Origin: Candidatus Kuenenia stuttgartensis
GTDB taxonomy: Bacteria; Bacteroidota; Bacteroidia; Flavobacteriales_D; Crocinitomicaceae
NCBI GenBank assembly: GCA_943326025.2
Contig: CALPRR020000002.1
Location: 1 to 31,308, forward strand
DNA length: 31,308 nucleotides
Direction of reading: 5' to 3'
Part shown: one piece after another, positions 1-7,168 of the stretch
Layout of the letters: the number at the start of each line of letters is the position of its first letter
Numbering within the stretch: position 1 is the first letter of the stretch
Program-made: the position numbers and the translations under genes
The notes under the pieces: generated by a model
Databases searched by the model: none
What the model was told of the DNA's origin: nothing
The model's input: only the letters and a program-made list of their open reading frames with translations

Positions 1-73
1 GATCTTTCGTAATATTTAATCCAGTAGTTTCTAAATCAAATATAGCTAACGGACGTTTTAAAGTTAATTTCAT
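1..73 (-). CDS. DnaQ-family 3'-5' exonuclease, N-terminal fragment
   Basis: Only the first 24 codons lie in the window; the gene runs off the left edge. Reading the minus strand from the ATG at 73-71 gives MKLTLKRPLAIFDLETTG and then NITKD. The DxETTG stretch is the ExoI motif of the DEDD exonuclease superfamily (DNA polymerase III epsilon-like proofreading or RNase T-like exonucleases), where Asp and Glu bind the catalytic metals. The 'LKRPLAIFDLETTG' opening is typical of stand-alone Bacteroidota epsilon-like exonucleases. A weak promoter-like TATCTTTA lies at 92-99 on the minus strand (7 of 8 matches to TAnnTTTG). Family assignment is fairly sure; whether it is the replicative epsilon subunit cannot be told from this fragment. 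Confidence 0.8.
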   Translation of the reverse strand, partial: MKLTLKRPLAIFDLETTGLNITKD

Positions 74-249
74 TTTCTGAGTTTTGAAAAGTAAAGATAA
101 CCTTTCTTTTTATTAGATTGTTCTAATAAAGCTTAAAATTAAGATCGTTTAGATGAAATAAATTTATCATTTGACCTAAAATAAATGCTTACTTATTTTG
201 AATTAAATCATGTTTTCCATTAACTTAAAGTGAAAAACAATAAAAAAAA

Positions 250-894
250 ATGACATTCAACCCCCAAATTCACCACAGAAAATCTATACGATTAAAAGGA
301 TATGATTATTCAAAAACCGGTCTTTATTTTATTACACTTTGTGTTGAGGATAAGCAACATTTATTTGGAGATGTAATTGATGGAAAAATGATTTTAAATC
401 CATTAGGACAGATAGCAAACGATGAATGGCTAAACACTTCAAATATCAGAGATAATATCTCACTTCATGAATTTATCATCATGCCGAATCATTTTCACTG
501 CATAATCGAAATAAATTTCAAAAAAGGCGAAAATGATCAATCGATAGGAGCCTTTAAATCTCCCTCACAAACAATCGGATCAATCATAAGGGGCTACAAA
601 ATAGCCACAACAAAGAAAATTAAAGATTTTCTAAAAGAAGAAAATATCCGTACGGGCGAATTGCAATTCGCCCCAATTTCTGAATCCATTTCGAGCGAAT
701 CAGAAATAGCTCTATATTAAACATCCATTTCGGGCTAATTGCAATTCGCCCCAACAAATTCCAAAATCTGGCAAAGAAATTATTACGAAAACATCATAAG
801 AGACGAAAAAGCCTATCAAAACATTTCAAATTACATCAAAAACAATCCAGCGAAATGGCATGAAGATAAATTTTCTAAACAATTTCAATTATAG
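250..894 (+). pseudogene. IS200-like / REP-associated Y1 tyrosine transposase (RAYT), broken by in-frame stops
   Basis: The intact 5' part (codons 1-156, stop TAA at 718-720) begins with the 'HHRKSIRLKGYDYS' signature of RAYT-type transposases and contains the HUH metal-binding motif as H81-F-H83 in 'MPNHFHCII'. The same frame, read past stops at 718-720 and 736-738, continues as KIWQRNYYENIIRDE and ends near DKFSKQFQL with TAG at 892-894. That downstream piece is the normal C-terminus of the family and includes the NYY tyrosines expected to supply the Y1 nucleophile. The gene is therefore one frame interrupted by two nonsense codons, both inside a low-complexity insert (see the 39-bp repeat). 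Such Y1 enzymes cut and join single-stranded DNA at palindromes; the truncated product would lack the nucleophile and should be dead. No flanking IS ends were recognised. Confidence 0.85.
654..751 (+). repeat. 39-bp tandem repeat with palindromic core inside the transposase frame
   Basis: Three units start at 654, 693 and 732, exactly 39 bp (13 codons) apart. Units 1 and 3 contain GGGCGAATTGCAATTCGCCC (654-673, a perfect 20-bp palindrome) and GGGCTAATTGCAATTCGCCC (732-751, one change). Unit 2 is diverged (GAGCGAAT...AATAGCTC), but its outer arms GAGC/GCTC still pair. Units 1 and 2 both end in ATCCATTTC. In frame, the palindrome reads GELQFAP; the G-to-T change in unit 3 turns GAA into the TAA at 736-738. 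The insert sits between the N-terminal HUH part and the C-terminal tyrosine part of the transposase. Confidence 0.85.
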
Positions 895-962
895 GACCTA
901 GATTTCTCAATCAAATAAACAATTTCAAATTTAATCCATATAGATTATCTTATTTTTACTAT

Positions 963-970
963 TAACTTTG
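963..970 (+). promoter_or_regulatory. Bacteroidota -7 promoter box (TAACTTTG) of the M61 peptidase gene
   Basis: TAACTTTG matches the TAnnTTTG -7 consensus of the Bacteroidota primary sigma factor. It ends 12 nt before the ATG at 983, so the leader would be very short. It overlaps the TTG at 968 that would otherwise extend the reading frame, which argues for the ATG start. No clear -33 TTG was found at the usual spacing. Confidence 0.5.
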
Positions 971-982
971 CTTCATATAAAG

Positions 983-2704
983 ATGAATAACATGGCAGTA
1001 AAATATACTTTTTCAATAGACAATCCAACACAACAATACATTTTAATCAAAGCTACATTTGATGTCAAAAGCGAGACGACAGTTGTAGATTTACCAAGTT
1101 GGAGACCAGGTCGATATGAATTAGGGAATTTTGCTAAAAATGTCAAAGGATTTAAGATTTTTAATCAAGATAATAAACGTGTTGCTTTCCAGAAAATCTC
1201 AAAAGATGCTTGGGAAGTAGATACAAAAGATTGCACTTCAATCAGAGTTGAATATAATTACTACGCTGTAGATTTAAACGCAGGTTCAACCTATTTAAAT
1301 GCTGATCAATTGTATGTGAATCCAGTAAATTGTTGTGTTTTTACGGATGATACAAAAGTAGAAGTTGCTGAAGTAGAGTTAATTATTCCAAAAGAATGGA
1401 AAGTTGCAACATCATTGAAAAAAGAAGGTTCAAAATTAGTTGCAGCTAACTTTGATGAATTGGCAGATTCACCTTTTATTTGTTCAGAAACATTACAATA
1501 CAATCAATACGAAGTTGAAGGAGTCATTTTTCATTTATGGATGAATGGCGAAGTAAAACCAAATTGGCCTAAATTAATTAAGGATTTTAAAGCGTTTACG
1601 AAAATTCAAATCAAAAAATATTTAGAATTTCCAGTTCCTGAATATCATTTCTTGTTTCAAATTGTTCCTTATAAAGCTTATCACGGAGTTGAACATTGTA
1701 AGTCAACGGTGATTTTGTTAGGACCAAGTTATGATGTGTTTAATGATGGATATGTTAGTTTATTAGGAGTTTCTTCGCATGAATTATATCATACGTGGAA
1801 CGTAAAAGCGATTAGACCAATTGAGATGTTTCCGTATGATTTCAAGAAAGAAAATTATTCTCAGCTTGGATTCATTTGTGAAGGTGTAACAACATATATG
1901 GGTGACCTAATGCTTTATAAATCGGGTGTTTTCGATTTAAATCATTATTTAGTCGAGATGAACGCTCAATTGCAAAAGCACTTCGATAATTTTGGAAGAT
2001 TCAATTATTCGGTTGCCGAATCATCATTTGATACTTGGTTAGATGGATATGTTCCTGGCGTACCTGCTAGAAAAGTTTCTATCTATACTGAAGGATGTTT
2101 ATTGGCTTTCGTAATGGATGTCATGTTGTTTCAAGCGACTGATAATCAATTCGGATTGGATATTTTAATGAAAAAATTCTATTTTGATTATTACTTAAAA
2201 GGAAAAGGTGTTTCAGAAGCGGATTTCAAAAATGAATTAGAAAATCAAGCGGGATATTCATTTGATGAGTTTTTTCAAGACTTTATTCATGGGAATAGAC
2301 CTTTTGAATCGATAATCACAGAGGCACTAGATGCAATAGGAATGGAGTTGATTCATACACCTTCTACTAAATATTCTATGGGTAGATTGGGAATGAAAAC
2401 AATACCAAATGGAGCAAACTTCACTATCAAACAACTTTATCCAGGAAGTCCAGCTGAATTAGGTGGTTTAATGTTAGAAGATGAGATTATTGCCGTAAAC
2501 GGATATTCTTGCCAAGGTGAATTGGATAAATGGTTGAATTATTTCAATAATGACATCAAAGTTATCACAGTTCAAAGAGCAGGAAGAGTAGTAGAGGCAA
2601 AGCTTCCAGAGGTAGATCGTAACTTCTTTATGGACTACAAAATTGTTCCTTTGAAAAAATTAACAAAAGCACAACAAAATACATTTGATTCTTGGAGAAA
2701 ATGA
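983..2704 (+). CDS. M61-family metallopeptidase with C-terminal PDZ domain
   Basis: A 573-residue protein of the M61 (glycyl aminopeptidase-like) family. The zinc site is HELYH at about residues 266-270, followed by TWNVKAIRP, with the third ligand Glu in the downstream 'CEGVTTYMGD' segment, the standard M61 layout. The N-terminal 150 residues are the beta-rich M61 N domain. The C-terminal 110 residues carry a PDZ fold (GAN-FTIKQLYPGSPAELGGL, then DEIIAVNG). Family members remove N-terminal residues, mainly Gly or Ala, from peptides. No signal peptide is evident from the chosen start. A longer frame from TTG at 968 was rejected because it runs through the promoter box; the ATG at 992 is an alternative. 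It is the only gene between the broken transposase and the convergent porQ. Confidence 0.9.
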   Translation: MNNMAVKYTFSIDNPTQQYILIKATFDVKSETTVVDLPSWRPGRYELGNFAKNVKGFKIFNQDNKRVAFQKISKDAWEVDTKDCTSIRVEYNYYAVDLNAGSTYLNADQLYVNPVNCCVFTDDTKVEVAEVELIIPKEWKVATSLKKEGSKLVAANFDELADSPFICSETLQYNQYEVEGVIFHLWMNGEVKPNWPKLIKDFKAFTKIQIKKYLEFPVPEYHFLFQIVPYKAYHGVEHCKSTVILLGPSYDVFNDGYVSLLGVSSHELYHTWNVKAIRPIEMFPYDFKKENYSQLGFICEGVTTYMGDLMLYKSGVFDLNHYLVEMNAQLQKHFDNFGRFNYSVAESSFDTWLDGYVPGVPARKVSIYTEGCLLAFVMDVMLFQATDNQFGLDILMKKFYFDYYLKGKGVSEADFKNELENQAGYSFDEFFQDFIHGNRPFESIITEALDAIGMELIHTPSTKYSMGRLGMKTIPNGANFTIKQLYPGSPAELGGLMLEDEIIAVNGYSCQGELDKWLNYFNNDIKVITVQRAGRVVEAKLPEVDRNFFMDYKIVPLKKLTKAQQNTFDSWRK

Positions 2705-2806
2705 TTTTGTTAAGTTTATAGTTTAGGATTGAAAGTTAAGATTTGTTTTAGTGAAAAGTCATTAGATCTTAAAGTCTTATTTCTATTGTCTATAGTCTAG
2801 CTTCTA
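2705..2806. repeat. Heptad-periodic intergenic repeat between convergent genes
   Basis: Directly after the M61 stop codon the DNA can be read as imperfect 7-bp units: AAGTTTA, TAGTTTA, GGATTGA, AAGTTAA on the left and TCTATTG, TCTATAG, TCTAGCT, TCTATCA on the right. It occupies the whole space between the convergent M61 and porQ genes. It may act as a bidirectional 3' end element (inference). It is less regular than the copies at 4450, 7087 and 9050. Confidence 0.5.
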
Positions 2807-2811
2807 TCAAA

Positions 2812-3852
2812 CTATTTCTTCCATTTCGACAAATCAGTTGTCAATGTTAACATATTATTGAATCCTGCTTTAGAGAAAATGGCGAATCCATAATCAATGG
2901 AGATACGTTTAAAGTACATTCCGATACCAAAAGAAAAACCAGCTGCTCCAGGACGGTTATCTAATTTCATTTCTTGACGTTTGTGATAGTCAAAAGCCCC
3001 TCTTACGTGAAGTGATTTACCAAGTAAAATCTCTGTTTGGAAAGTGAAATGTTGGAATAATTTACTTCCGAATCCTGGATATTTAACAGCAATCGTATCT
3101 CCAGTTAAAGCATCAATTGTTGGTTTTAAATTAGGATCAATATAGGCAATATTCCATGTGTTTAAATGATGAGCCAATATAGAAAAACGGAAAGGGGCAT
3201 GCTCTAATTTATGCGAAATAGCCATTTGAAATTCAGCTGGTAAGGGAGCACGACTTTTTGCGATATAACTTTTGAATTGAACTCCTGCATTTTTAACTAA
3301 CGCCGTCACTAATAAATTATGTTTTTCGTTGGTATAAGTTCCTGCTAAATCAATTGAGGCACCAAATGAATTATAAGATTCTAATTGAGAATATATTAAG
3401 TTGACATTTGCTCCAATTGATAATTCTGGATTTAGCTGTCGACCAAGTCCAGCTCCTAAAATATATTCTGAAGGTGTGAAATTACCTAATTTAGCTCCAT
3501 TTACATCAGTCCTTTCCATTTTGCCATAGTCAATATAGCGTAAATGTCCAGCAAAAGTTCCGAGTGTTTTTAGATCTCGAGCGTAAGTAAACATTCCATA
3601 ATTAATTCCCCCAGCTAATAAAGCTTGGTTAATACCCATGGATTTATTCATTTTAGTATTATAAAGCGAAGGATTACTGACGCCTAAATTGACATCTTTA
3701 TCTTTTACTGAGATGAAATCGGTTCCTAGTGCATTAGCTCTTGCACTATATCCTAAATTCAATAAACTATAAGTCGTTGTACCTCCCGTTTGCGCATGTA
3801 GTTGAACAAATTGAAACAGAAAAAGAAACGAAATAATTTTTTTCATAATCAT
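2812..3852 (-). CDS. porQ: Type IX secretion system protein PorQ
   Basis: A 346-residue outer-membrane beta-barrel protein of the PorV/PorQ (FadL-like) group. After a signal peptide (MIMKKIISFLFLFQFVQLHAQ, probable cleavage after HA) it opens GGTTTYSLLNLGYSARANALG, then DKDVNLGVSNPSLYN, both hallmarks of PorQ. Later segments 'YNSFGASIDLAGTY' and 'APFRFSILAHHLNTWNIAYIDPN' also match my memory of the family. PorQ belongs to the cell-surface attachment/shuttle part of the type IX secretion system, which moves proteins with C-terminal sorting domains across the outer membrane. ATG at 3846 (MKKII) is an equally good start. It is transcribed alone; no other T9SS gene is in the window. A near-consensus -7 box (TTTCTTTG, minus strand) lies just upstream. 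Confidence 0.9.
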   Translation of the reverse strand: MIMKKIISFLFLFQFVQLHAQTGGTTTYSLLNLGYSARANALGTDFISVKDKDVNLGVSNPSLYNTKMNKSMGINQALLAGGINYGMFTYARDLKTLGTFAGHLRYIDYGKMERTDVNGAKLGNFTPSEYILGAGLGRQLNPELSIGANVNLIYSQLESYNSFGASIDLAGTYTNEKHNLLVTALVKNAGVQFKSYIAKSRAPLPAEFQMAISHKLEHAPFRFSILAHHLNTWNIAYIDPNLKPTIDALTGDTIAVKYPGFGSKLFQHFTFQTEILLGKSLHVRGAFDYHKRQEMKLDNRPGAAGFSFGIGMYFKRISIDYGFAIFSKAGFNNMLTLTTDLSKWKK

Positions 3853-3954
3853 CTTAACGCAAAGAAAAGCAAAAAATTGAATGATAAAAGATTTTTATTT
3901 AAAATATATTGAAGGAATTACAATAGAACTAAAGTTGATGGAGCGAAGTCTAAA

Positions 3955-4446
3955 TCACCGTTTCCCAATCTCAATCGCTTCCAAATCATGAATTCGATCT
4001 CCAGTTATTGAAAATCTTAAAATCGTTTTAACGGTATGAAAACCTTTGATACCACAAGCGCCAGGATTCATCCAAAGCATATTGAATTTTGGATCCATTT
4101 TAACTAATAAAATATGAGAATGCCCACAGATAAATAATTTTGGAGCACCTTTTAGTAATTCATCGTAAGCAGGTTTTGCATATTTGCCAGGTTTTCCTGC
4201 TATATGAGTTATTAGTACATCAACATCTTCACATTTAAAGCGATTGAATTCAGGAAATTCTCTTCGAACAACATAATCGTCAATATTCCCATAAACTCCT
4301 CGAGTTGGTTTAAATTTTCGCAGTTCATCAATAACATCAACTGAACCAACATCTCCAGCATGCCAAATTTCATCTACATCCTTAAAATATTCATATATCT
4401 TAGGATCTAAATAACCATGAGTATCTGAGAGTAAGCCTATTTTCAT
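3955..4446 (-). CDS. YfcE/MJ0936-type metallophosphoesterase (phosphodiesterase)
   Basis: A compact 163-residue calcineurin-like phosphoesterase. All metal-binding motifs are visible in order: D-T-H near the N-terminus (LLSDTHG), GD in 'WHAGDVGS', GNxD in 'YGNIDD', His in 'ITHIAGKPG', and GHSH in 'FICGHSHILL', closing with NPGACG. These ligate a dinuclear metal centre. The length is normal for the small YfcE-like cytosolic phosphodiesterases; the physiological substrate is usually unknown. It is followed on the same strand by no gene until porQ about 100 bp away, and preceded by the hexapeptide protein across a heptad repeat. The start is the only ATG near the motif. Confidence 0.9.
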   Translation of the reverse strand: MKIGLLSDTHGYLDPKIYEYFKDVDEIWHAGDVGSVDVIDELRKFKPTRGVYGNIDDYVVRREFPEFNRFKCEDVDVLITHIAGKPGKYAKPAYDELLKGAPKLFICGHSHILLVKMDPKFNMLWMNPGACGIKGFHTVKTILRFSITGDRIHDLEAIEIGKR

Positions 4447-4449
4447 TTG

Positions 4450-4510
4450 TTAATTTTGTATTTTAAATTTTAGATTTTGAATTAATTTAAAATTCAAAAT
4501 ACAACATTTA
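4450..4510. repeat. AT-rich heptad-periodic inverted repeat
   Basis: Read on the plus strand in steps of seven: ATTTTGT, ATTTTAA, ATTTTAG, ATTTTGA, then ATTCAAA, ATACAAC, ATTTAAA. The left ATTTTnn units are complementary to the right units, so the element can fold into a long imperfect AT hairpin. It begins about 5 bp beyond the stop codon of the hexapeptide-protein gene and ends at the start of the phosphoesterase gene. Confidence 0.65.
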
Positions 4511-4514
4511 AAAT

Positions 4515-5114
4515 TTACATTTTCTTTATCTTTTCCCAAGTCACAAACATCTGTTCTTGCGTTGGTCTATTGGGTTCAACTTCCCTTAATGGTTCACATT
4601 CTTTTAACGTTGCTTGACATTCTGCTGGTAAAGACTGATACAAAGCCGTACCTTTCGTTTTCCATGAGATCATTTCGTCAGAAACTTCTTTGATGATTTT
4701 AGCTGGATTTCCAACAACTAAGCTTCGTTTTGGAATATTCATTTTGGCAGGAACAAATGAAAGTGCGCCAATGATGCATTCATCTTCAATAATCACATCA
4801 TCCATTACAACTGAATTCATCCCAATCAAACAATTTTCACCAATCGTACCTCCGTGAATAATTGCCCCATGTCCAATATGAGCTCCTTTTTTTAAGAGGG
4901 TAATTGTCCCTGGAAACATATGAACGGTACAATTTTCTTGAACATTACAACCGTCCTCTATGATGATTTGCCCCCAATCTCCACGAATACAAGCGTTTGG
5001 ACCAATGTAAACATTTTCTCCTATAATCACATTTCCAGTTACGTTTGCTTGTGGATGAACAAAACTTGAAGCTTTTATTACTGGTTTAAATCCGTTGAAT
5101 TCGTAAATTGCCAT
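4515..5114 (-). CDS. PaaY / gamma-carbonic anhydrase-type left-handed beta-helix protein
   Basis: A 199-residue protein with hexapeptide repeats ([LIV]-G-x4) running from about residue 15 to 145, as in trimeric gamma-class carbonic anhydrases. Candidate metal-binding histidines lie in 'CTVHMF' and 'HIGHGAIIHG'. The opening (MAIYEFNGFKPV) and the C-terminal 'PLREVEPNRP' closely resemble PaaY, a hydroxyphenylacetyl-CoA-type thioesterase linked to phenylacetate degradation, and CaiE. No paa or cai genes are near, so the role here is unassigned. The frame extends to a TTG at 5135, but the ATG at 5114 is preferred: it matches the family N-terminus and a -7 box sits at 5133-5140. It is followed on the same strand by the phosphoesterase. 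Confidence 0.85.
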   Translation of the reverse strand: MAIYEFNGFKPVIKASSFVHPQANVTGNVIIGENVYIGPNACIRGDWGQIIIEDGCNVQENCTVHMFPGTITLLKKGAHIGHGAIIHGGTIGENCLIGMNSVVMDDVIIEDECIIGALSFVPAKMNIPKRSLVVGNPAKIIKEVSDEMISWKTKGTALYQSLPAECQATLKECEPLREVEPNRPTQEQMFVTWEKIKKM

Positions 5115-5132
5115 AATTGAAAGATGTTTTTT

Positions 5133-5140
5133 CAAAAATA
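5133..5140 (-). promoter_or_regulatory. -7 promoter box (TATTTTTG) of the hexapeptide-protein gene
   Basis: On the minus strand TATTTTTG fits TAnnTTTG and ends about 18 nt before the ATG at 5114. It overlaps the alternative TTG start, supporting the shorter protein. No matching -33 TTG at the usual distance. Confidence 0.4.
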
Positions 5141-5254
5141 AGTAAAATTATCTTGGCTAGATTATTGAAGTCAAAAACAATAAAAGTTTGAATACAATGT
5201 TTTATTATCTCATCAAATTTTGAACAGCAAGTTAAAAATTAATAAATTCGTCAA

Positions 5255-6337
5255 ATGAAAAAATATTGCTTGTATTTATTTTTCTTCAGTCTTTCATTTT
5301 CGACGTTTAGTCAAAAAGTCATTCCTTTTGTAGATTTTAATTTTTATTTCCAAAATTTTCAAAATGGTGCGTTTTCAATAATTGATTTTCAGAGAATTAG
5401 AGATATGAAAGCGGGAGATGACTGCGTTGCTTACTATGACAATAAAAGTAATTTAGTTGTTTACAACGGAACCGAAAAAAAGAACTTAGCTAATTTAAAT
5501 GTTGATTTTCAAGTTTCAGATCATTTAGTTGCTTGGAGGATTGGGAATACTATAAATATGTGGGACGATGGAAAGTTGAGAACATTAAGCTTTAATGGAA
5601 TTGAATATTCAGTAAAAGATAGCATCATCGTTTATTCTGATTCAAGATACAATTCTGTGAATGCTTATTGGAAAGGTGAGGTTTATCCTTTGTATACTTT
5701 AGTCGATGATATTTATATGCCAACATTTATAGGTGAGAATATTGTAGCTTTTAAGGACAATGGGAATTTTTATAAAATATTCTGGAATGGTCAAATATAT
5801 GAAATTGGCGTTTGGAATGATGATATTGCTTTTAATGGAGGAACGGATGTTCTAGCATATAATGATCCAACAACTCGTTCATTTACCGTTTTTGATAAAG
5901 GTGAATTTATAGAAGTAGAATCCTATTTCATGAATAAATACAAAGCGGGAAGAGGTATTGTAGTTTATGAAGATTTGAACGGAAATTTAAATTTGTATAA
6001 AAAGTCTTCGAAAAAGCAAATTAGTAATTTTTCAGCTTCGATGTGGGAGGTTAAAGATGAAGTTGTAATTTGGTTAGAAAACAATTTTTTAAAAACAATA
6101 TACTTAGGAGACGTTAAAACGATTTGCAATTTTATGCCAAAAGATTATCTCATTAAAAATGATGTGATTGCCTATAGAAATATAATGGGAGGTGTAAGTT
6201 CTTTTATAAATGGTGAAAACTCCGAACTTTCGAATCAAATGAATGCAGAATACGAAATTTACGGATCATCTGTTTTGGTGAAACTATTTAATAGTTCATT
6301 TGTTGTTTTTCAAAATGGAATGAAATATTACAAGTAA
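5255..6337 (+). CDS. Exported protein of unknown function, propeller-like repeats
   Basis: I do not recognise a named family. The 360-residue product starts with a clear signal peptide (MKKYCLYLFFFSLSFSTFSQ, probable cleavage before or after the Gln) and the rest is beta-rich. It contains loosely repeated units of about 40-45 residues, each with a hydrophobic '[IV][VL][AV][WY/F]' strand followed by an 'N-x-x-x-[VI][FYW]-x-x-G' hairpin, for example 'CVAYYDNKSNLVVYNG', 'IVAFKDNGNFYKIFWNG', 'VLAYNDPTTRSFTVFDKG', 'IVVYEDLNGNLNLYK'. This suggests a WD40/TolB-like beta-propeller in the periplasm or outside the cell (inference). There is no T9SS C-terminal domain and no lipobox. It stands alone, divergent from the hexapeptide gene; a TAAATTCG box (one mismatch to TAnnTTTG) lies directly before the ATG. 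Confidence 0.75.
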   Translation: MKKYCLYLFFFSLSFSTFSQKVIPFVDFNFYFQNFQNGAFSIIDFQRIRDMKAGDDCVAYYDNKSNLVVYNGTEKKNLANLNVDFQVSDHLVAWRIGNTINMWDDGKLRTLSFNGIEYSVKDSIIVYSDSRYNSVNAYWKGEVYPLYTLVDDIYMPTFIGENIVAFKDNGNFYKIFWNGQIYEIGVWNDDIAFNGGTDVLAYNDPTTRSFTVFDKGEFIEVESYFMNKYKAGRGIVVYEDLNGNLNLYKKSSKKQISNFSASMWEVKDEVVIWLENNFLKTIYLGDVKTICNFMPKDYLIKNDVIAYRNIMGGVSSFINGENSELSNQMNAEYEIYGSSVLVKLFNSSFVVFQNGMKYYK

Positions 6338-6422
6338 AATTAACCTTTCAATATTTTCTGAGTTAAGGAAATAAAATATCAAATTTCAATCGTTTTCATA
6401 GAATTAAATGAAATTGTCTATG

Positions 6423-6430
6423 TATCTTTG
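6423..6430 (+). promoter_or_regulatory. -7 promoter box (TATCTTTG) of the DUF4494 gene
   Basis: TATCTTTG is a full match to TAnnTTTG. Transcription would begin near 6437, giving a leader of about 50 nt. The leader contains a 7-bp perfect inverted repeat, TTCCTTT-AG-AAAGGAA, at 6455-6470. Confidence 0.55.
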
Positions 6431-6454
6431 TAGCCAATTTTTTAGCATAATCAA

Positions 6455-6470
6455 TTCCTTTAGAAAGGAA
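6455..6470 (+). repeat. Short inverted repeat in the leader of the DUF4494 gene
   Basis: TTCCTTTAGAAAGGAA has perfect 7-bp arms separated by only 2 nt, about 20 nt before the ATG at 6490. As RNA the central pairs must open to form a loop, leaving a weak 5-6 bp stem; as DNA it is a near-continuous palindrome that could bind a dimeric regulator. Confidence 0.35.
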
Positions 6471-6489
6471 GAATTTAAATACTTTAGAA

Positions 6490-7083
6490 ATGAATAATTG
6501 GTTTACAGTAAAAGTAAAATATACAAAACAACTTGAAAATGGAACTTTTAAAAGAGTTTCAGAACCATATTTACTTGCAGCAATGACATTTACAGATGCT
6601 GAAGCTCGTATTTATGAAGAATTAGGTCAAATCATCAGAGGTGAATTCAATGTTGTTGGTATCGCAAGAACTGAATTACATGATATTTTCCATTACGAAG
6701 ACAGTGATGTTTGGTATAAAACAAAAATCACATTCGAAGGTGAAGCTGAAGAAGGTGGAAAAGCTAAAAAAGTAGCTCAAAACTTCTTGATTTCTGCTCA
6801 TTCAGTAAAAGATGCTTACGATCGTATGAAAGAAAGTCTTCAAGGTATGTTAGTAGACTTTCAAATTCCATCAATTATTGTTTCTCCAATTGTAGAAGTT
6901 TTCCCTTACAGAGAAGAATTAGATAGAGAAATCAGTAGAACACCAATTCAAGAAGAAGCAAAAGAAGAATTCATCGAAACTCCAACAGGAAAAAGAGTTT
7001 TTACAGCTCCAGGGTCTGATTTAGATGATGATTTCGAAGATGAAGATTCTGATTTAGACGACGATTTCAGCGAAGAAGAATAG
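6490..7083 (+). CDS. DUF4494 domain-containing protein with acidic C-terminal tail
   Basis: A 197-residue cytosolic protein. Residues 1-140 match the Bacteroidota-specific DUF4494 family as I know it: MNNWFTVKVKYTKQ, 'EPYLLAAMTFTDAEARIYEE', 'GEFNVVGIARTE', 'DVWYKTKITF', and the ending 'SPIVEVFPY'. The function of the family is unknown; it is broadly conserved in the phylum. The last 30 residues are very acidic and contain the direct repeat SDLDDDF twice (GSDLDDDFEDE, DSDLDDDFSEE), probably disordered. It has its own promoter and is separated from pdxH by a heptad repeat. Confidence 0.88.
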   Translation: MNNWFTVKVKYTKQLENGTFKRVSEPYLLAAMTFTDAEARIYEELGQIIRGEFNVVGIARTELHDIFHYEDSDVWYKTKITFEGEAEEGGKAKKVAQNFLISAHSVKDAYDRMKESLQGMLVDFQIPSIIVSPIVEVFPYREELDREISRTPIQEEAKEEFIETPTGKRVFTAPGSDLDDDFEDEDSDLDDDFSEEE

Positions 7084-7086
7084 TCT

Positions 7087-7165
7087 TAATAATTTTAAAT
7101 TTTGAATTTTGGATTTTGAATTACGCAACAATCCAAAATTCATAATCCATAATCCATAATTTATT
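7087..7165. repeat. AT-rich heptad-periodic inverted repeat
   Basis: Starts a few bases after the DUF4494 stop codon. In steps of seven it reads ATTTTAA, ATTTTGA, ATTTTGG, ATTTTGA, ATTACGC, then after AACA, ATCCAAA, ATTCATA, ATCCATA, ATCCATA. The arms (AATTTTGGATTTTGAAT versus ATCCAAAATTCATAATCC) are roughly complementary. It reaches to within a few bases of the pdxH start. Confidence 0.7.
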
Positions 7166-7168
7166 AAG

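Noticed and set aside
968..982. TTG start for the M61 peptidase at 968
   Set aside because: The TTG is part of the TAACTTTG promoter box; ATG at 983 follows at a typical short-leader distance.
5115..5135. Seven-codon N-terminal extension of the hexapeptide protein from TTG at 5135
   Set aside because: The TTG overlaps a -7 promoter box, and the family starts with the MxIY sequence at 5114.
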